From Halomonas beimenensis (GTDB lineage Bacteria > Pseudomonadota > Gammaproteobacteria > Pseudomonadales > Halomonadaceae): a stretch of 64,000 bases of DNA. The notes beneath the pieces are model-generated. The model had not been told where the DNA came from. It made no database searches and was given only the letters and a program-made list of their open reading frames with translations. Both the position numbers and the translations under genes were made by a program. Numbering within the stretch: position 1 is the stretch's first letter; every line of letters starts with the position of its first letter. The stretch spans positions 3,410,001 through 3,474,000 of the forward strand of contig NZ_CP021435.1 of NCBI RefSeq assembly GCF_002549795.1. The letters run 5' to 3'. This document shows, piece after piece, positions 1-9,755 of the stretch.

Positions 1-50
1 ACCTCCGGACGACGAACGGGCGGAGGATTATACCGCCCCAAGGCGAGGCC

Positions 51-1088
51 TCAACCGCCCCGGCCGGCTTTTTCCAGGCGGTGCAGGCGACGCGCGATAT
101 CGTCGAGCTGCTTGAAGCGCACCGCGTTGCGGCGCCACTGGGCGTTCTCCATGGCACCGGTCCCGGAGGAATACACGCCGGGCTCGTGGATCGAGTTGGT
201 GACCAGGCTCATGCCGGTGATCTGGACGCCGTCGCAGATCGTCAGGTGACCCGACAACCCCACGCCGCCTCCCAGCATGCAGTGCCGCCCGACGCGGGTG
301 GAGCCGGCGATGCCCACGCAGCCCGCCAGGGCACTGTGGGCGCCGATCTGGACGTTGTGGGCGATCTGCACCTGGCTGTCGATCTTGACGTCTTCGCCGA
401 TGACGGTGTCGCCCAGGGCGCCGCGGTCGATGCTCGAACAGCTGCCCACCTCGACGTCGTCGCCCAGCACCACGCCACCGAGCTGGGCGATCTTGTGCCA
501 GCCGGCCCCGTCATGGGCGAAGCCGAAGCCATCGGCGCCGATCACGCAGCCGCTGTGCAGGATGACCCGTGCGCCAACCACCACGCCGTGGTAGACGGTG
601 ACGTTGGCGTGCAGGCGTGAGCCTTCGCCGATGCGGGTATCGGCGCCGACCACGCAGCCCGGGCCGACGACCACCCCGTCGCCGAGCTCGACCCCCGACT
701 CGATGACCGCCTGGGGGCCGATGGCCACGCCCTCCCCCAGGCGGGCGTCGTCGGCGACCACCGCCGCGGGATGGATGCCCGCGTCCTCCCGGCCGGCCAG
801 GGGATCGAAGAGCCGAGACAGCTCGGCATAGCCCAGATAGGGGTTGTCCAGGGTCAGGCAGGCGGTGGGACAGGTCTCGGCATGGTCCGGATGCAGCAGC
901 ACCGCCGCGGCCCGGGTTCCGGGAAGGTCCTTGAGATAGGCCCGATTGGCCAGGAAGGCCACCTGATCGGGCCCGGCATCGCGCAGGGTGGCCAGGCCGC
1001 GCACGAGGCGCTCGCCGTCGCCCTGGAGGCCGGCCCCCAGCCGGGCGGCGATCTCGGCCAGCGTCAGGGAAGGGGTGTCGTGTGTCAT
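51..1088 (-). CDS. lpxD: UDP-3-O-acylglucosamine N-acyltransferase LpxD
   Basis: Transfers a 3-hydroxyacyl chain from acyl-ACP to the glucosamine nitrogen of UDP-3-O-acyl-GlcN, the third step of lipid A synthesis, in the cytoplasm. The 345 residues have an N-terminal uridine-binding domain (about 1-100) followed by left-handed beta-helix hexapeptide repeats (about 105-310) and a C-terminal helix. The motif QIAHNVQIG places the catalytic His at about residue 244. Normal length for the family (about 340). It is the last gene in the window of the rseP-bamA-skp-lpxD run; fabZ and lpxA usually follow and would lie off the left edge. Confidence 0.97.
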   Translation of the reverse strand: MTHDTPSLTLAEIAARLGAGLQGDGERLVRGLATLRDAGPDQVAFLANRAYLKDLPGTRAAAVLLHPDHAETCPTACLTLDNPYLGYAELSRLFDPLAGREDAGIHPAAVVADDARLGEGVAIGPQAVIESGVELGDGVVVGPGCVVGADTRIGEGSRLHANVTVYHGVVVGARVILHSGCVIGADGFGFAHDGAGWHKIAQLGGVVLGDDVEVGSCSSIDRGALGDTVIGEDVKIDSQVQIAHNVQIGAHSALAGCVGIAGSTRVGRHCMLGGGVGLSGHLTICDGVQITGMSLVTNSIHEPGVYSSGTGAMENAQWRRNAVRFKQLDDIARRLHRLEKAGRGG

Positions 1089-1121
1089 GGGAACCCGGTG
1101 TCGCTGTCAGGAGGGGCCCGC

Positions 1122-1628
1122 TCAGTAGAGCGAGTCGAGGATGTCGGTCACCTCGCCGGTCAGGTTGGGCAGGTCACCCTCGGCATGCACCACGCCATTG
1201 GGGTCCACCAGCACCTGCACGTCGTGCCGGTCGATGACCTGCTGCACCGCCTGATCCAGCTTGGGCTCGGCCTCCTGCAGGAAGGCCTGCTCCGCCTGCT
1301 GTCGGGCCTGGAGCAGTTCCTGGCGCAGCCGCTCGAAGCGCTGCCCCTTCTGCTGGAAGGTCTCGATGGTGGTGCGCCGCTCGGCCTCGGACATCAGCTC
1401 GCCTTCTTCCTCCAGGCGCTGCCGCATCGCCTGCAGCTCCTGACCCAGCGCCTCGGCCTCCTGCTGACGGTCATGGACCTGGTTGCGGAACTCGTTCATG
1501 GAGCGCTGGGCGGCCTCGGTCTCCATCAGGGCGGTCCGCCAGTCGAGCACGGCCACCTGGGCGGCCTGGGCCGGCAGGACGAAGGCACTGGCGAGCCCCA
1601 GGCAGAGGGCGGCGGTCAGCTTGCGCAT
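1122..1628 (-). CDS. skp: periplasmic chaperone Skp (OmpH)
   Basis: Trimeric periplasmic holdase that carries unfolded outer-membrane proteins to the BAM complex. The 168-residue product starts MRKLTAALCLG with a signal peptide ending near AQAA (about residue 22), then an alpha-helical, charged, Gln/Glu-rich coiled-coil stretch (about 40-125) typical of Skp tentacles. The reading frame is open far upstream, but the signal peptide and an AAGGAG site (plus-strand 1638-1643) set the start: ATG at 1628 has 9-nt spacing, and an in-frame ATG at 1634 (MTMRK) has only 3. It lies 28 bp downstream of bamA, as in most proteobacteria, and is surely co-transcribed with it. Confidence 0.94.
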   Translation of the reverse strand: MRKLTAALCLGLASAFVLPAQAAQVAVLDWRTALMETEAAQRSMNEFRNQVHDRQQEAEALGQELQAMRQRLEEEGELMSEAERRTTIETFQQKGQRFERLRQELLQARQQAEQAFLQEAEPKLDQAVQQVIDRHDVQVLVDPNGVVHAEGDLPNLTGEVTDILDSLY

Positions 1629-1656
1629 GGTCATCAACTCCTTGTCGGGGACCGGG

Positions 1657-3996
1657 TCAGAAGGTCTGACCCAGCGAGAACTGGAAGAACTGGGTGTCGT
1701 CGCCGTCCTTGGCATTGAGCGGCTCGGCGATGCTGAAGGTGAGCGGCCCCACGGGGGTGAGCCAGGAGAGCCCCAGGCCCACGCTGTAGCGGAGCTCGCC
1801 GAGGTCGACGCCGGATTCGCAACTCGAACTGTCGCCGTCCAGCACGGCGTAGCATTCCGAGAGATAGGTGTTGCCGGCATCCAGGAACAGGGAGGGCTGT
1901 ACCGAGCGCTTGTCCTCCACGAAGGGCATGGGGAAGATCAGCTCGGCGCTGCCCTCGACCAGGATGTTGCCGCCCAGGGTCTTGTCGTCGCCGTCGCCGC
2001 GGGGCGTGGTGGCCGGCCCCAGGGTGTTGCCGGTGAAGCCGCGCACCGAGCCGAGGCCGCCGGAGAAGAAGTTCTCGTAGAAGGGGTAGGGGTCGTTGCC
2101 GATGCTGTCGGCATAGCCCAGCTCGCCGCTGAACTTCAGCGACCAGGTCTGCTCCTCGTCGAAGGGGAAGAGGTGCCGGGCGCGAGCCCGCAGCTTGTAG
2201 TACTCGACGTCGCTGCCCGGCACGGTGGTCTCCAGCGACAGGCGCTGGTAGTTGCCGGCGGTGGGCATGATGCCGCGATTGAGGTCGTTGCGGGTCCAGC
2301 TGGCGGTGAGCTTGAAGGTCTGGGCATCGTTGCCCTGATCCTGGACGTAGCGCTCGATCTCGGAGGCCGTGTCGTTGAAGGTCTTGATGGACAGGTCCTC
2401 GGCATCCACCCCGAAGTTCAGGCGGGTCAGCTCGTTGATCGGGTAGCCGAAGCTGATCCCGCCGCCGAAGGCGTCGGTGGAGTAGGTGGAAATGTCCGAG
2501 TCCTCATAGTCGGTCTCCCGGTAGAAGAGGTTGTAGCCACGGGAAATGCCGTCGAGGGTCCAGTACGGATCGGTGAAGCCGAAGTTGAGGTTGGTGTAGG
2601 TATCGCTGCGCTGGGCGCCGATGTTGACGCGGTTGCCGGAGCCCAGGAAGTTGTTCTGGGACAGCGAGGCGCCGTAGATGACCCCGGCGCTCTGGGAGAA
2701 GCCGATGCTGGCCGAGATGGAGCCGGACGGCTGCTCTTCCACCGTGTAGGTGACGTCGAGCTGGTCCGGCGCGCCGGGGACCGGCTCGGTCTGCACCTCG
2801 ACCTGCTTGAAGAAGCCCAGCCGCTCCAGGCGCTGCCGGGACTGGCTGATCGACTCGGTGGAGGCCGGGGCACCTTCCATCTGGATCATCTCGCGTCGCA
2901 GCACCTCGTCCTGGGTGGTGGTATTGCCGACGAACTCGATGCGGCGCACGTAGGCCCGGCGGCCGGCATCCACGCGGATGGTAAGGTCGACGGTGTCGCC
3001 GCCGGCGCGGGTCTCGGGAATGCCGTCGACGCTGGCGAAGGCGAAGCCTTCGGCCCCCAGCCGCGAGCGCAACGCCTCGGTCGAGGCAGTGACGTCGCTG
3101 CGCGAGAACACCTGGCCGGTCTCGATCTCCAGCAACTCCCGGGCCTCGCGCTCGGGGATACGCAGGTCACCGGCGAAGCGGATGTCCCCGACGCGGTAGC
3201 GCCCGCCCTCGTTGACGTTGATGGTGACGAAGATCCGCGACTTGTCCGGGCTGATGGCAACCTGGGTGGAATCGATGTTGAAGTTGACGTAGCCGCGATC
3301 CAGGTAGAAGGAGCGCAGCCGCTCGAGGTCCCCGGCCAGGGCCTGGCGGGAGTACTCGTCGCTGGAGAACCAGCCGAAGAACCAGCCCGGCCGATCCTCC
3401 AGCTCGAAGACATCGCGCAGGGTCTCGTCGTCGAAGGCCTCGTTGCCGACGATGTTGATCTGGCGGATCTTGGCCACCGCGCCCTCGTCGATCGTGATGT
3501 CGACCGCCACGCGCCCTTCGCCCAGCTCGACCACCTCGGTATCGATCCGGGCGCTGTAGCGCCCCTGGGCCTGATAGACGCCGGCCAGCTCCCGCTGGAT
3601 CTCCTCCAGGGTAGACAGCTGCAGGACCTGCCCCTCGTCGAGGCCCGCCTCGCGCAGGCCGCGGCGCAGGTCCTCGTCGGGAATCTGACTGTTGCCTTCG
3701 ATGTCGAGGCGGGTGATGGTCGGACGCTCCTCGACCTCGATGATCAGCACCCCGCCCTCGCGAGACAGCCGGACGTCCTCGAACAGGCCGGTGGCGAACA
3801 GCGCCCGGGCGGCCTCGGCGAGCTCGCGCTCGTCGACCCGATCCGGGGCGTTGACAGGAAAGGCATTGAACACGGAGGCTGCCGAAACGCGCTGCAAGCC
3901 TTCCACTCGTATGTCCGTTACGTCGAAGGCGTCTGCCTGTGCCGAACCGGCACCGGCAAGCAGCAGCGCCGCCAGTCCGATGGTCTTGATCTTCAT
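1657..3996 (-). CDS. bamA: outer membrane protein assembly factor BamA
   Basis: Omp85-family core of the BAM machine that inserts beta-barrel proteins into the outer membrane. 779 residues: signal peptide 1-21 (cleavage after SAQA), five POTRA domains (about 22-420), then a 16-strand barrel. The conserved loop-6 motif VRGF is seen near residue 650, and the protein ends in an aromatic beta-signal (..GQTF). Length is normal (E. coli 810). It follows rseP across a 122-bp gap and precedes skp and lpxD, the standard envelope-biogenesis order. Confidence 0.98.
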   Translation of the reverse strand: MKIKTIGLAALLLAGAGSAQADAFDVTDIRVEGLQRVSAASVFNAFPVNAPDRVDERELAEAARALFATGLFEDVRLSREGGVLIIEVEERPTITRLDIEGNSQIPDEDLRRGLREAGLDEGQVLQLSTLEEIQRELAGVYQAQGRYSARIDTEVVELGEGRVAVDITIDEGAVAKIRQINIVGNEAFDDETLRDVFELEDRPGWFFGWFSSDEYSRQALAGDLERLRSFYLDRGYVNFNIDSTQVAISPDKSRIFVTINVNEGGRYRVGDIRFAGDLRIPEREARELLEIETGQVFSRSDVTASTEALRSRLGAEGFAFASVDGIPETRAGGDTVDLTIRVDAGRRAYVRRIEFVGNTTTQDEVLRREMIQMEGAPASTESISQSRQRLERLGFFKQVEVQTEPVPGAPDQLDVTYTVEEQPSGSISASIGFSQSAGVIYGASLSQNNFLGSGNRVNIGAQRSDTYTNLNFGFTDPYWTLDGISRGYNLFYRETDYEDSDISTYSTDAFGGGISFGYPINELTRLNFGVDAEDLSIKTFNDTASEIERYVQDQGNDAQTFKLTASWTRNDLNRGIMPTAGNYQRLSLETTVPGSDVEYYKLRARARHLFPFDEEQTWSLKFSGELGYADSIGNDPYPFYENFFSGGLGSVRGFTGNTLGPATTPRGDGDDKTLGGNILVEGSAELIFPMPFVEDKRSVQPSLFLDAGNTYLSECYAVLDGDSSSCESGVDLGELRYSVGLGLSWLTPVGPLTFSIAEPLNAKDGDDTQFFQFSLGQTF

Positions 3997-4118
3997 GCAG
4001 TCGTTTCGCTCGCGTTGATCTGCCGTCCTGTCCAGACAGGCACCTTATACATTCGCATGGGTAACTGACAAGCCGAGGCACGCGGGGCCATCGCCATCGA
4101 GGCCCCGCCGGCAAGGGC

Positions 4119-5477
4119 TCACCACAGTCGCATCAGGTCGAAATACAGCGCCATCAGCATCAGGGTGCCGACCAGCGCCAGGCCGATGCGCAGCCCCAGC
4201 GCCTGGGTGCGCTCCGAGACCGGCCGCCCGCGCACCGCCTCGACCAGGTAATACATCAGGTGGCCGCCATCGAGCACCGGGATGGGCAGGAGATTCAGCA
4301 CTCCCAGGCTGATCGACAGGTAGGCCAGGAAGCTCACGAAGCTCTCCAGGCCGGAACGCGCGGTGTCCCCGGCGATCCGGGCGATGGTGATGGGCCCGGA
4401 GAGGTTGGACGGCGAGATCAACCCGACCACCATCTTGCGGATGGCGTCCAGGGTCAGCACCGTCATCTCCCCGGTGCGTACCGTGGCCTCCCCCAGGGCG
4501 ACCAGGGGCCCGTAGCGAATCTCGCGGCGGTACTCCTCCGGCCACTCGACCGGCTGGACCCCGGCGCCTACGTAGCCGATGGTGGTACCGTCCTGCAAGG
4601 TGTTGGCACGGGGCGTGAGCGACACCGAGCGCCGCTCGCCGTCCCGCAGGACCTCCAGGGCGAGGGTCTCGCCGGGCCGGGCTCGCACCCGCTCCACGAA
4701 GTGCCCCCAGTCCTCCACCGGCGTCCCGTCGATGGCCACGACCTCGTCGCCCGGCGCGAGCCCGGCGGCCGCGGCGGGCTCGCCGTCCACCACCTGGCCG
4801 AGCACGGCGGGCAGCCGGGGACGCCAGGGCGCGATGCCCAGGCTCGCCAGCGGCTGGGGCGGGTCCTGGCGCACCAGCCAGTCCTCCACCGGCAGGCGAT
4901 GCTCCCGGGCATGGCTCGCCCCCGCGTCCCTCGCCTGTACCGTCAGCTCGCCGCTGGCGCCGATGGCGGCCACCAGCTCGAGGTTGATCTCCTCCCAGGA
5001 GCGTACCGTCTCGCCCTGTACCGCGGTGATCTCCTGGCCGGCGGCCAGCCCTCCCCGGGCGGCCGGAGAGTCGGGGGTCACCTCGCCGATCACCGGGACC
5101 ACCACGGTGGTGCCGGCCACGAAGAGCGCCCAGTAGGCCACCAGGGCCAGCAGGAAATTGGCCAGGGGACCGGCGACCACGATGGCGATCCGGGCCCAGA
5201 CGTTCTGCCGGTTGAAGGCCAGGTGGCGCTCCTCCGCCGGCACCGGGCCCTCTCGCTCGTCGAGCATCTTGACGTAACCGCCCAGCGGAATGGCCGCCAC
5301 GGCGAACTCGGTCCCATGACGGTCGAACCGCGACCACAGCGGCTTGCCGAAGCCCACGGAGAAGCGCAGCACCTTGACGCCACAGCGTCGCGCGACCCAG
5401 AAGTGGCCGAACTCGTGGAAGGTGATCAGCAGGCCGAGCACCACGATCACGGCCAGCACGTTCTGGATCAGCCCCAT
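4119..5477 (-). CDS. rseP: RIP zinc metalloprotease RseP
   Basis: Site-2 intramembrane protease that cleaves the anti-sigma factor RseA after DegS, releasing sigma-E, and clears signal-peptide remnants. 452 residues from MGLIQNV. The first transmembrane helix carries the zinc motif HEFGH (residues 21-25). Two PDZ domains occupy the periplasmic middle, and a C-terminal helix holds LDGG near residue 400. The frame is open upstream to about 5720, but this ATG is preceded by GAGGAG and matches the family length (450). It lies 31 bp after dxr. Confidence 0.96.
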   Translation of the reverse strand: MGLIQNVLAVIVVLGLLITFHEFGHFWVARRCGVKVLRFSVGFGKPLWSRFDRHGTEFAVAAIPLGGYVKMLDEREGPVPAEERHLAFNRQNVWARIAIVVAGPLANFLLALVAYWALFVAGTTVVVPVIGEVTPDSPAARGGLAAGQEITAVQGETVRSWEEINLELVAAIGASGELTVQARDAGASHAREHRLPVEDWLVRQDPPQPLASLGIAPWRPRLPAVLGQVVDGEPAAAAGLAPGDEVVAIDGTPVEDWGHFVERVRARPGETLALEVLRDGERRSVSLTPRANTLQDGTTIGYVGAGVQPVEWPEEYRREIRYGPLVALGEATVRTGEMTVLTLDAIRKMVVGLISPSNLSGPITIARIAGDTARSGLESFVSFLAYLSISLGVLNLLPIPVLDGGHLMYYLVEAVRGRPVSERTQALGLRIGLALVGTLMLMALYFDLMRLW

Positions 5478-5508
5478 GGCAGTCTCCTCGTCAATGGGAC
5501 CGCCGCGA

Positions 5509-6696
5509 TCAGCGGCGGGACAGCCACTCCCGGGCCTCGCGGCGGGCCCGCGCGTCGGCGGCCAGGATCCCCTCGAGTTCGCCGGCCGGTTCCACCGGGC
5601 AACGTTCGCGGACCCGGGCCACCAGCTCGGGAATCCCGGCGAAGCCCAGCGTCCCGTCGAGGAAGGCGGCCACGGCCACCTCGTTGGCGGCATTGAGCAC
5701 CGCCGGGGCGGTGCCGCCATCGGCCATGGCCTCCCGCGCCAGCCTCAGGCAGGGAAAGGCCGCCTCGTCGGGCGCCTCGAAGTCCAGCCGCGACACCGCG
5801 AACAGGTCCAGCGCCTCCACCCCGGCCTCGATGCGCTCCGGCCAGGCCAGCCCGTAGGCGATGGGGGTCCGCATGTCGGGATTGCCCAGTTGCGCCAGCA
5901 CCGAGCCGTCGCTGTAGGCGGCCATCGAGTGGATCACGCTCTGCGGGTGAACCACCACCTGGATCTGGTCGGGGCGGGCATCGAACAGCCAGCAGGCCTC
6001 GATCAGCTCCAGCCCCTTGTTCATCAGGGTGGCGCTGTCCACCGAGATCTTGCGCCCCATGGACCAGTTGGGGTGGGCGCAGGCCTGCTCGGGCGTGACC
6101 TCGGCCAGGGCTCGCGGCGACCAGCCCCGGAAGGGCCCGCCGGACGCCGTGAGCAGCAGCTGGGTGACGCCGTGACGCGCCAGCCCGCCGCGATGCTCGA
6201 CGGGTAGACACTGATAGATGGCGTTGTGTTCGGAATCGATCGGCAGCAGGGTCGCTCCGGCGCGCCCCACGGCGTCCATGAACAGCGCCCCGGACATCAC
6301 CAGGGCCTCCTTGTTGGCCAACAGCACCCGCTTGCCGGCACGCACGGCGGCGAGCGTCGGCAGCAGGCCGGCGGCGCCGACGATGGCCGCCATGACCACC
6401 TCGACCTCGGGCGCCTCGCTGACCTCCACCAGGGCCTCGGCGCCGGCGCGAACCTCGGTGGCGAGCCCCGCCTGGCGGAGCCGCTCGCGGAGCCAGGCGG
6501 CGTCTTCCTCGTGGTCGAGCACCGCCAGCGCCGGGGCATGCACCCGGCACTGGGCGAGCAGCGTTTCGCGGGAGCGGTGCGCGGTCAGGGCGTGGACCCG
6601 ATAGCGATCGGGATGACGGGCGATGACGTCCAGGGTGCTGGAGCCGATGGACCCGGTGGCCCCCAGCACGGTCACGGCGCGCGGTCGCTGAGTCAT
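5509..6696 (-). CDS. dxr: 1-deoxy-D-xylulose 5-phosphate reductoisomerase
   Basis: Second enzyme of the MEP isoprenoid pathway: converts DXP to 2-C-methyl-D-erythritol 4-phosphate with NADPH. 395 residues. The N-terminal Rossmann motif [10 protein letters not shown] (about 12-21), the NKEAL segment, the metal/substrate motif DSEHNAI and the loop [17 protein letters not shown] are all present. Its start overlaps the cdsA stop by 4 nt (ATGA), so translation is coupled to cdsA. Together with uppS it links isoprenoid supply to undecaprenyl carrier synthesis. Confidence 0.98.
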   Translation of the reverse strand: MTQRPRAVTVLGATGSIGSSTLDVIARHPDRYRVHALTAHRSRETLLAQCRVHAPALAVLDHEEDAAWLRERLRQAGLATEVRAGAEALVEVSEAPEVEVVMAAIVGAAGLLPTLAAVRAGKRVLLANKEALVMSGALFMDAVGRAGATLLPIDSEHNAIYQCLPVEHRGGLARHGVTQLLLTASGGPFRGWSPRALAEVTPEQACAHPNWSMGRKISVDSATLMNKGLELIEACWLFDARPDQIQVVVHPQSVIHSMAAYSDGSVLAQLGNPDMRTPIAYGLAWPERIEAGVEALDLFAVSRLDFEAPDEAAFPCLRLAREAMADGGTAPAVLNAANEVAVAAFLDGTLGFAGIPELVARVRERCPVEPAGELEGILAADARARREAREWLSRR

Positions 6697-7499
6697 GACC
6701 AGGGCCCTCCCGCCTGGAACAGGGCGAACAACGGGACCGCCGCGGTGAGGCTGTCGATACGGTCGAGCACGCCGCCATGGCCGGGCAACAGCCGACTGGA
6801 ATCCTTGAGGCCGCGATGCCGCTTGAGCATGCTCTCCAGCAGATCGCCCACCACCGAGGCCAGGGTGACCACCACTGTGGCCACCAGCAGCCCCAGGGCG
6901 GCGCCGGGGGCGAGCCCCTGCCAGGCGGCGAAGGCCAGCGCCAGCAACGCGGTCACCGCCACGCCACCGGCCACGCCCTCACGGGTCTTGCCGGGGCTCA
7001 CGCTCGGCGCCAGCTTGTGGCGACCGAGGCTTCGGCCGACGAAGTAGGCGCCGATGTCGGCGCCCCACACCATCAGCAGCACGAACAGCAGCCAGGCCGC
7101 GCCCGCCTCGCGCAGGACGTTGAAGCCGACCCAGGCGGGGGCGAGCACCCACAGGCCCATGGCCAGGCGCATGCCGGTGGATCGCCACTGCTGGAGCCGC
7201 TCCGGATAGGCGACCACCCAGTAGAGGTTGACCAGCCAGCCCAGCACGCCGAGCCACAGCGGCCACAGGGACAGGCTCATGTCGGCCAGGTACAGCAGCG
7301 CCAGGACGGCGCCGAGACCGATCACCGGGGCCAGGCGCTCGAAGCCCCGATCGAGGCCCGCGAGGTTGGCCCATTCCCAGGCCGCCAGCAGCACGATGGC
7401 GGCGGTGAAGGCCGCGAAGGGGCCTCCCGACAGCCCGAACAGGCCGGCGATCGCCAGCGGGGCCAGCCAGGCGGCGGTGAGGATTCGCTGCTTAAGCAC
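6693..7499 (-). CDS. cdsA: phosphatidate cytidylyltransferase CdsA
   Basis: Makes CDP-diacylglycerol from phosphatidic acid and CTP, the branch point of phospholipid synthesis, in the inner membrane. 268 residues, mostly hydrophobic with about eight membrane segments. The family signature near the C-terminus is intact: [11 protein letters not shown], then [11 protein letters not shown]. The start is GTG (codon at 7499), overlapping the uppS 3' end by 8 nt with a GAGG site upstream. The dxr start overlaps its stop codon. Confidence 0.96.
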   Translation of the reverse strand: MLKQRILTAAWLAPLAIAGLFGLSGGPFAAFTAAIVLLAAWEWANLAGLDRGFERLAPVIGLGAVLALLYLADMSLSLWPLWLGVLGWLVNLYWVVAYPERLQQWRSTGMRLAMGLWVLAPAWVGFNVLREAGAAWLLFVLLMVWGADIGAYFVGRSLGRHKLAPSVSPGKTREGVAGGVAVTALLALAFAAWQGLAPGAALGLLVATVVVTLASVVGDLLESMLKRHRGLKDSSRLLPGHGGVLDRIDSLTAAVPLFALFQAGGPWS

Positions 7500-8262
7500 C
7501 TTGCGCCTCGAGCTGCTCGTCGGTCATGCCGAAACGCCGCTTGCGGCCGGCGAAGTCGGCCAGGGCCTCGTCGAAGGCTTCGGCCCCGAAGTCTGGCCAC
7601 AGGACCGGCGTGAAATAGAGCTCGGCATAGGCCAGCTGCCAGAGCAGGAAGTTGGAGATGCGTCGTTCGCCGCTGGTGCGGATGCACAGGTCCACCGGGG
7701 CGGTCAGGCTGACCTCGCCGTCCAGCGCGGACTCGTCGATGGCGGCGGCGGCCAGCTGGGACGCGGCGACGCGCTCGCCCAGGCGCCGGGCGGCCTGGGC
7801 GATATCCCAGCGACCACCGTAGTTGGCGGCGATCACCAGGTGCAGGCCGGTGTTATCGGCGGTCAGCGCCTCGGCCTGGTCGATGTGCTTCTGGATGGCC
7901 CTGGAGAAGCCGGCCCGGTCGCCGATCACCGAGAGGCGGATGTCGTGCTGGTGGAGCTTCTTGACCTCGCGCTTGAGCGCCATCAGGAAGAGCTCCATCA
8001 GGGCGTTGACCTCGGCGGCCGGCCGCTTCCAGTTCTCGCTGGAGAAGGCGAAGAGGGTCAGGGTCTCGACGCCGCGCTCGGCGGCGCGACGGATCACGGC
8101 CCGCACGGCCTCGACGCCGGCATGATGACCGCGGATGCCGGACAGGCCCCGGGCCTTGGCCCAGCGATTGTTGCCGTCCATGATGATGGCCACGTGACGT
8201 GGCAGGGTGTCCCCGTCGGCGCGGGGCTGGGGAGGCTGCGGTGACGTCATGGTGTCTCGCAT
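7492..8262 (-). CDS. uppS: undecaprenyl diphosphate synthase UppS
   Basis: cis-Prenyltransferase that extends farnesyl diphosphate with isopentenyl diphosphate to C55-PP, the lipid carrier for peptidoglycan and O-antigen. Up to 256 residues. Conserved motifs: IMDGNNRWAK with the catalytic Asp, HHAG, AFSSENWKRP, and IRTSGERRISNFLLWQ. Two in-frame starts are possible: ATG 8262 and ATG 8250 (MTSPQ); neither has a strong Shine-Dalgarno site. Neighbours frr (59 bp upstream) and cdsA (8-nt overlap) are the standard ones. Confidence 0.96.
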   Translation of the reverse strand: MRDTMTSPQPPQPRADGDTLPRHVAIIMDGNNRWAKARGLSGIRGHHAGVEAVRAVIRRAAERGVETLTLFAFSSENWKRPAAEVNALMELFLMALKREVKKLHQHDIRLSVIGDRAGFSRAIQKHIDQAEALTADNTGLHLVIAANYGGRWDIAQAARRLGERVAASQLAAAAIDESALDGEVSLTAPVDLCIRTSGERRISNFLLWQLAYAELYFTPVLWPDFGAEAFDEALADFAGRKRRFGMTDEQLEAQGA

Positions 8263-8321
8263 GGCGGGTGGGACGGAGGCGTTCCATGAACGGCGGCACC
8301 GAGGGCGCCGCCGCCCCGTCC

Positions 8322-8879
8322 TCAGACCTGCATCAGGTCGTGTTCCTTGGACTCCAGGGCCTTGTCGATCTCGGCGACGATCCTGTCGGTGAGCTTCTGG
8401 ATGGCATCCTCGCCCTGACGCGCCTCGTCCTCGGTGATGTCCTTGTCCTTGAGCAGCGCCTTGATGTCGTTGTTGGCGTCACGACGCACGTTGCGCACGG
8501 CGACCCGGGCGTTCTCGGCCTCCTGGCGGGCCTGCTTGATGTAGCCCTTGCGGGTCTCCTCGGTGAGCATCGGCATCGGCACCCGGATGACGTTGCCGGC
8601 GCTGGCGGGGTTGAGCCCCAGCTCGGCGGTCATGATGGCCTTCTCCACCTTGGGTACCATCTGCTGCTCCCAGGGCACCACGGTCAGGGTGCGAGCGTCC
8701 TCGACGTTGATCGAGGCCACCTGGTTGATCGGCACCTGGCCGCCGTAGTAGTCGACGGTCACCGAGTCCAGGATGCTGGAGTGCGCCCGGCCGGTGCGGA
8801 TCTTGTTGAAGTTGTGGTGAAGAGCGTCGAGGCTCTTCTTCATGCGGGTTTCCGCGTCCTTCTTGATGTCGTCAATCAC
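8322..8879 (-). CDS. frr: ribosome recycling factor
   Basis: Splits post-termination ribosomes together with EF-G. The family begins M-I-x-x-I-K-K-D-A-E, which places the start at a GTG (8879; V/M-I-D-D-I-K-K-D) with a GAGGGTGAG site just upstream, giving 185 residues, exactly the usual length. An in-frame ATG at 8897 would add six residues and overlap the end of pyrH. The helical tip segment with KIRTGRAHSSILD is conserved. It lies 4 bp after pyrH. Confidence 0.96.
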   Translation of the reverse strand: MIDDIKKDAETRMKKSLDALHHNFNKIRTGRAHSSILDSVTVDYYGGQVPINQVASINVEDARTLTVVPWEQQMVPKVEKAIMTAELGLNPASAGNVIRVPMPMLTEETRKGYIKQARQEAENARVAVRNVRRDANNDIKALLKDKDITEDEARQGEDAIQKLTDRIVAEIDKALESKEHDLMQV

Positions 8880-8883
8880 GATC

Positions 8884-9648
8884 TCACCCTCTGTCAATCA
8901 GCGTGCCTTCCCGGCCGCCCACCACCAGGTTCAGCAGCGCCCCCGGCTTGTTCATGTTGAACACCCGTACCGGCATGTCATGGTCCCGCACCAGGCAGAT
9001 GGCGGTCAAATCCATGACCCCGAGCTTCTGGTCGAGCGCATCGTCGTAGGACAGCTGCTCGTACTTGACCGCGTCGGGATGCTTGACCGGGTCCTTGTCG
9101 TAGACCCCGTCCACCTTGGTGGCCTTGACCACCACGTCGGCATCGATCTCGATGCCGCGCAGGCAGGCCGCGGAGTCGGTGGTGAAGAAGGGGTTGCCGG
9201 TACCGGCGGAGAACAGGACCACGTCCCCGGAGGTCAGGTAGCGGATGGCGGTGCGCCGGTCGTAGTGCTCCACCACGCCGCTCATGGGGATCGCCGACAT
9301 GACCCGTGAGCGGATGTTGGAGCGCTCGAGGGCATCCCGCATGGCCAGGGCGTTCATCACCGTGGCCAGCATGCCCATGTGGTCGCCGGTGACCCGCTCC
9401 ATGCCCGCCTCGTGCAGGGCGGAGCCGCGGAAGAGGTTGCCGCCGCCCACCACGATGCCGACCTGGACGCCGATGCCCACCAACTGCCCGATCTCCAGCG
9501 CCATGCGATCCAGTACCTTGGGATCGATGCCGAACTCGGCATCCCCGGTCAGCGCCTCGCCGGAGAGCTTGAGCAGGATCCGCTTGTACTTGGATACCTC
9601 GGCGCGGGGCTTGTCGGACTTGGTGTGGGCATGCTCGGCACTGCTCAT
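8884..9648 (-). CDS. pyrH: uridylate kinase PyrH
   Basis: Hexameric bacterial UMP kinase of the amino-acid-kinase fold; phosphorylates UMP to UDP in pyrimidine nucleotide synthesis. 254 residues, with a hydrophilic N-terminal extension of about 18 residues before [12 protein letters not shown], the phosphate-binding start of the fold. GGGNLFRG and the C-terminal VFNMNKPG segments are conserved. It sits between tsf and frr in the usual rpsB-tsf-pyrH-frr order; the 107-bp gap to tsf contains a stable hairpin. Confidence 0.97.
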   Translation of the reverse strand: MSSAEHAHTKSDKPRAEVSKYKRILLKLSGEALTGDAEFGIDPKVLDRMALEIGQLVGIGVQVGIVVGGGNLFRGSALHEAGMERVTGDHMGMLATVMNALAMRDALERSNIRSRVMSAIPMSGVVEHYDRRTAIRYLTSGDVVLFSAGTGNPFFTTDSAACLRGIEIDADVVVKATKVDGVYDKDPVKHPDAVKYEQLSYDDALDQKLGVMDLTAICLVRDHDMPVRVFNMNKPGALLNLVVGGREGTLIDRG

Positions 9649-9709
9649 GGCGTGTCTCCCGGAAACTCGACGAATCTGGCTGGCCGGACGTACCGGCCGG
9701 ATACGCGAA

Positions 9710-9731
9710 GGCGTGCGCTTGCGCGCACGCC
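9710..9731 (-). terminator. hairpin between tsf and pyrH
   Basis: Perfect 9-bp inverted repeat (GGCGTGCGC / GCGCACGCC) with a 4-nt loop that reads GCAA on the minus strand, a GNRA tetraloop. There is no run of T after it, so attenuation or RNA stabilisation is as likely as full termination. Confidence 0.45.
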
Positions 9732-9755
9732 ATCTTCACACTGGAACCGGCGGCC

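Noticed and set aside
1483..4068. 861-residue plus-strand open frame over bamA and skp
   Set aside because: Antisense to clearly conserved genes; low-complexity Gly/Val/Leu composition and no ribosome site. Shadow of a high-GC coding region.
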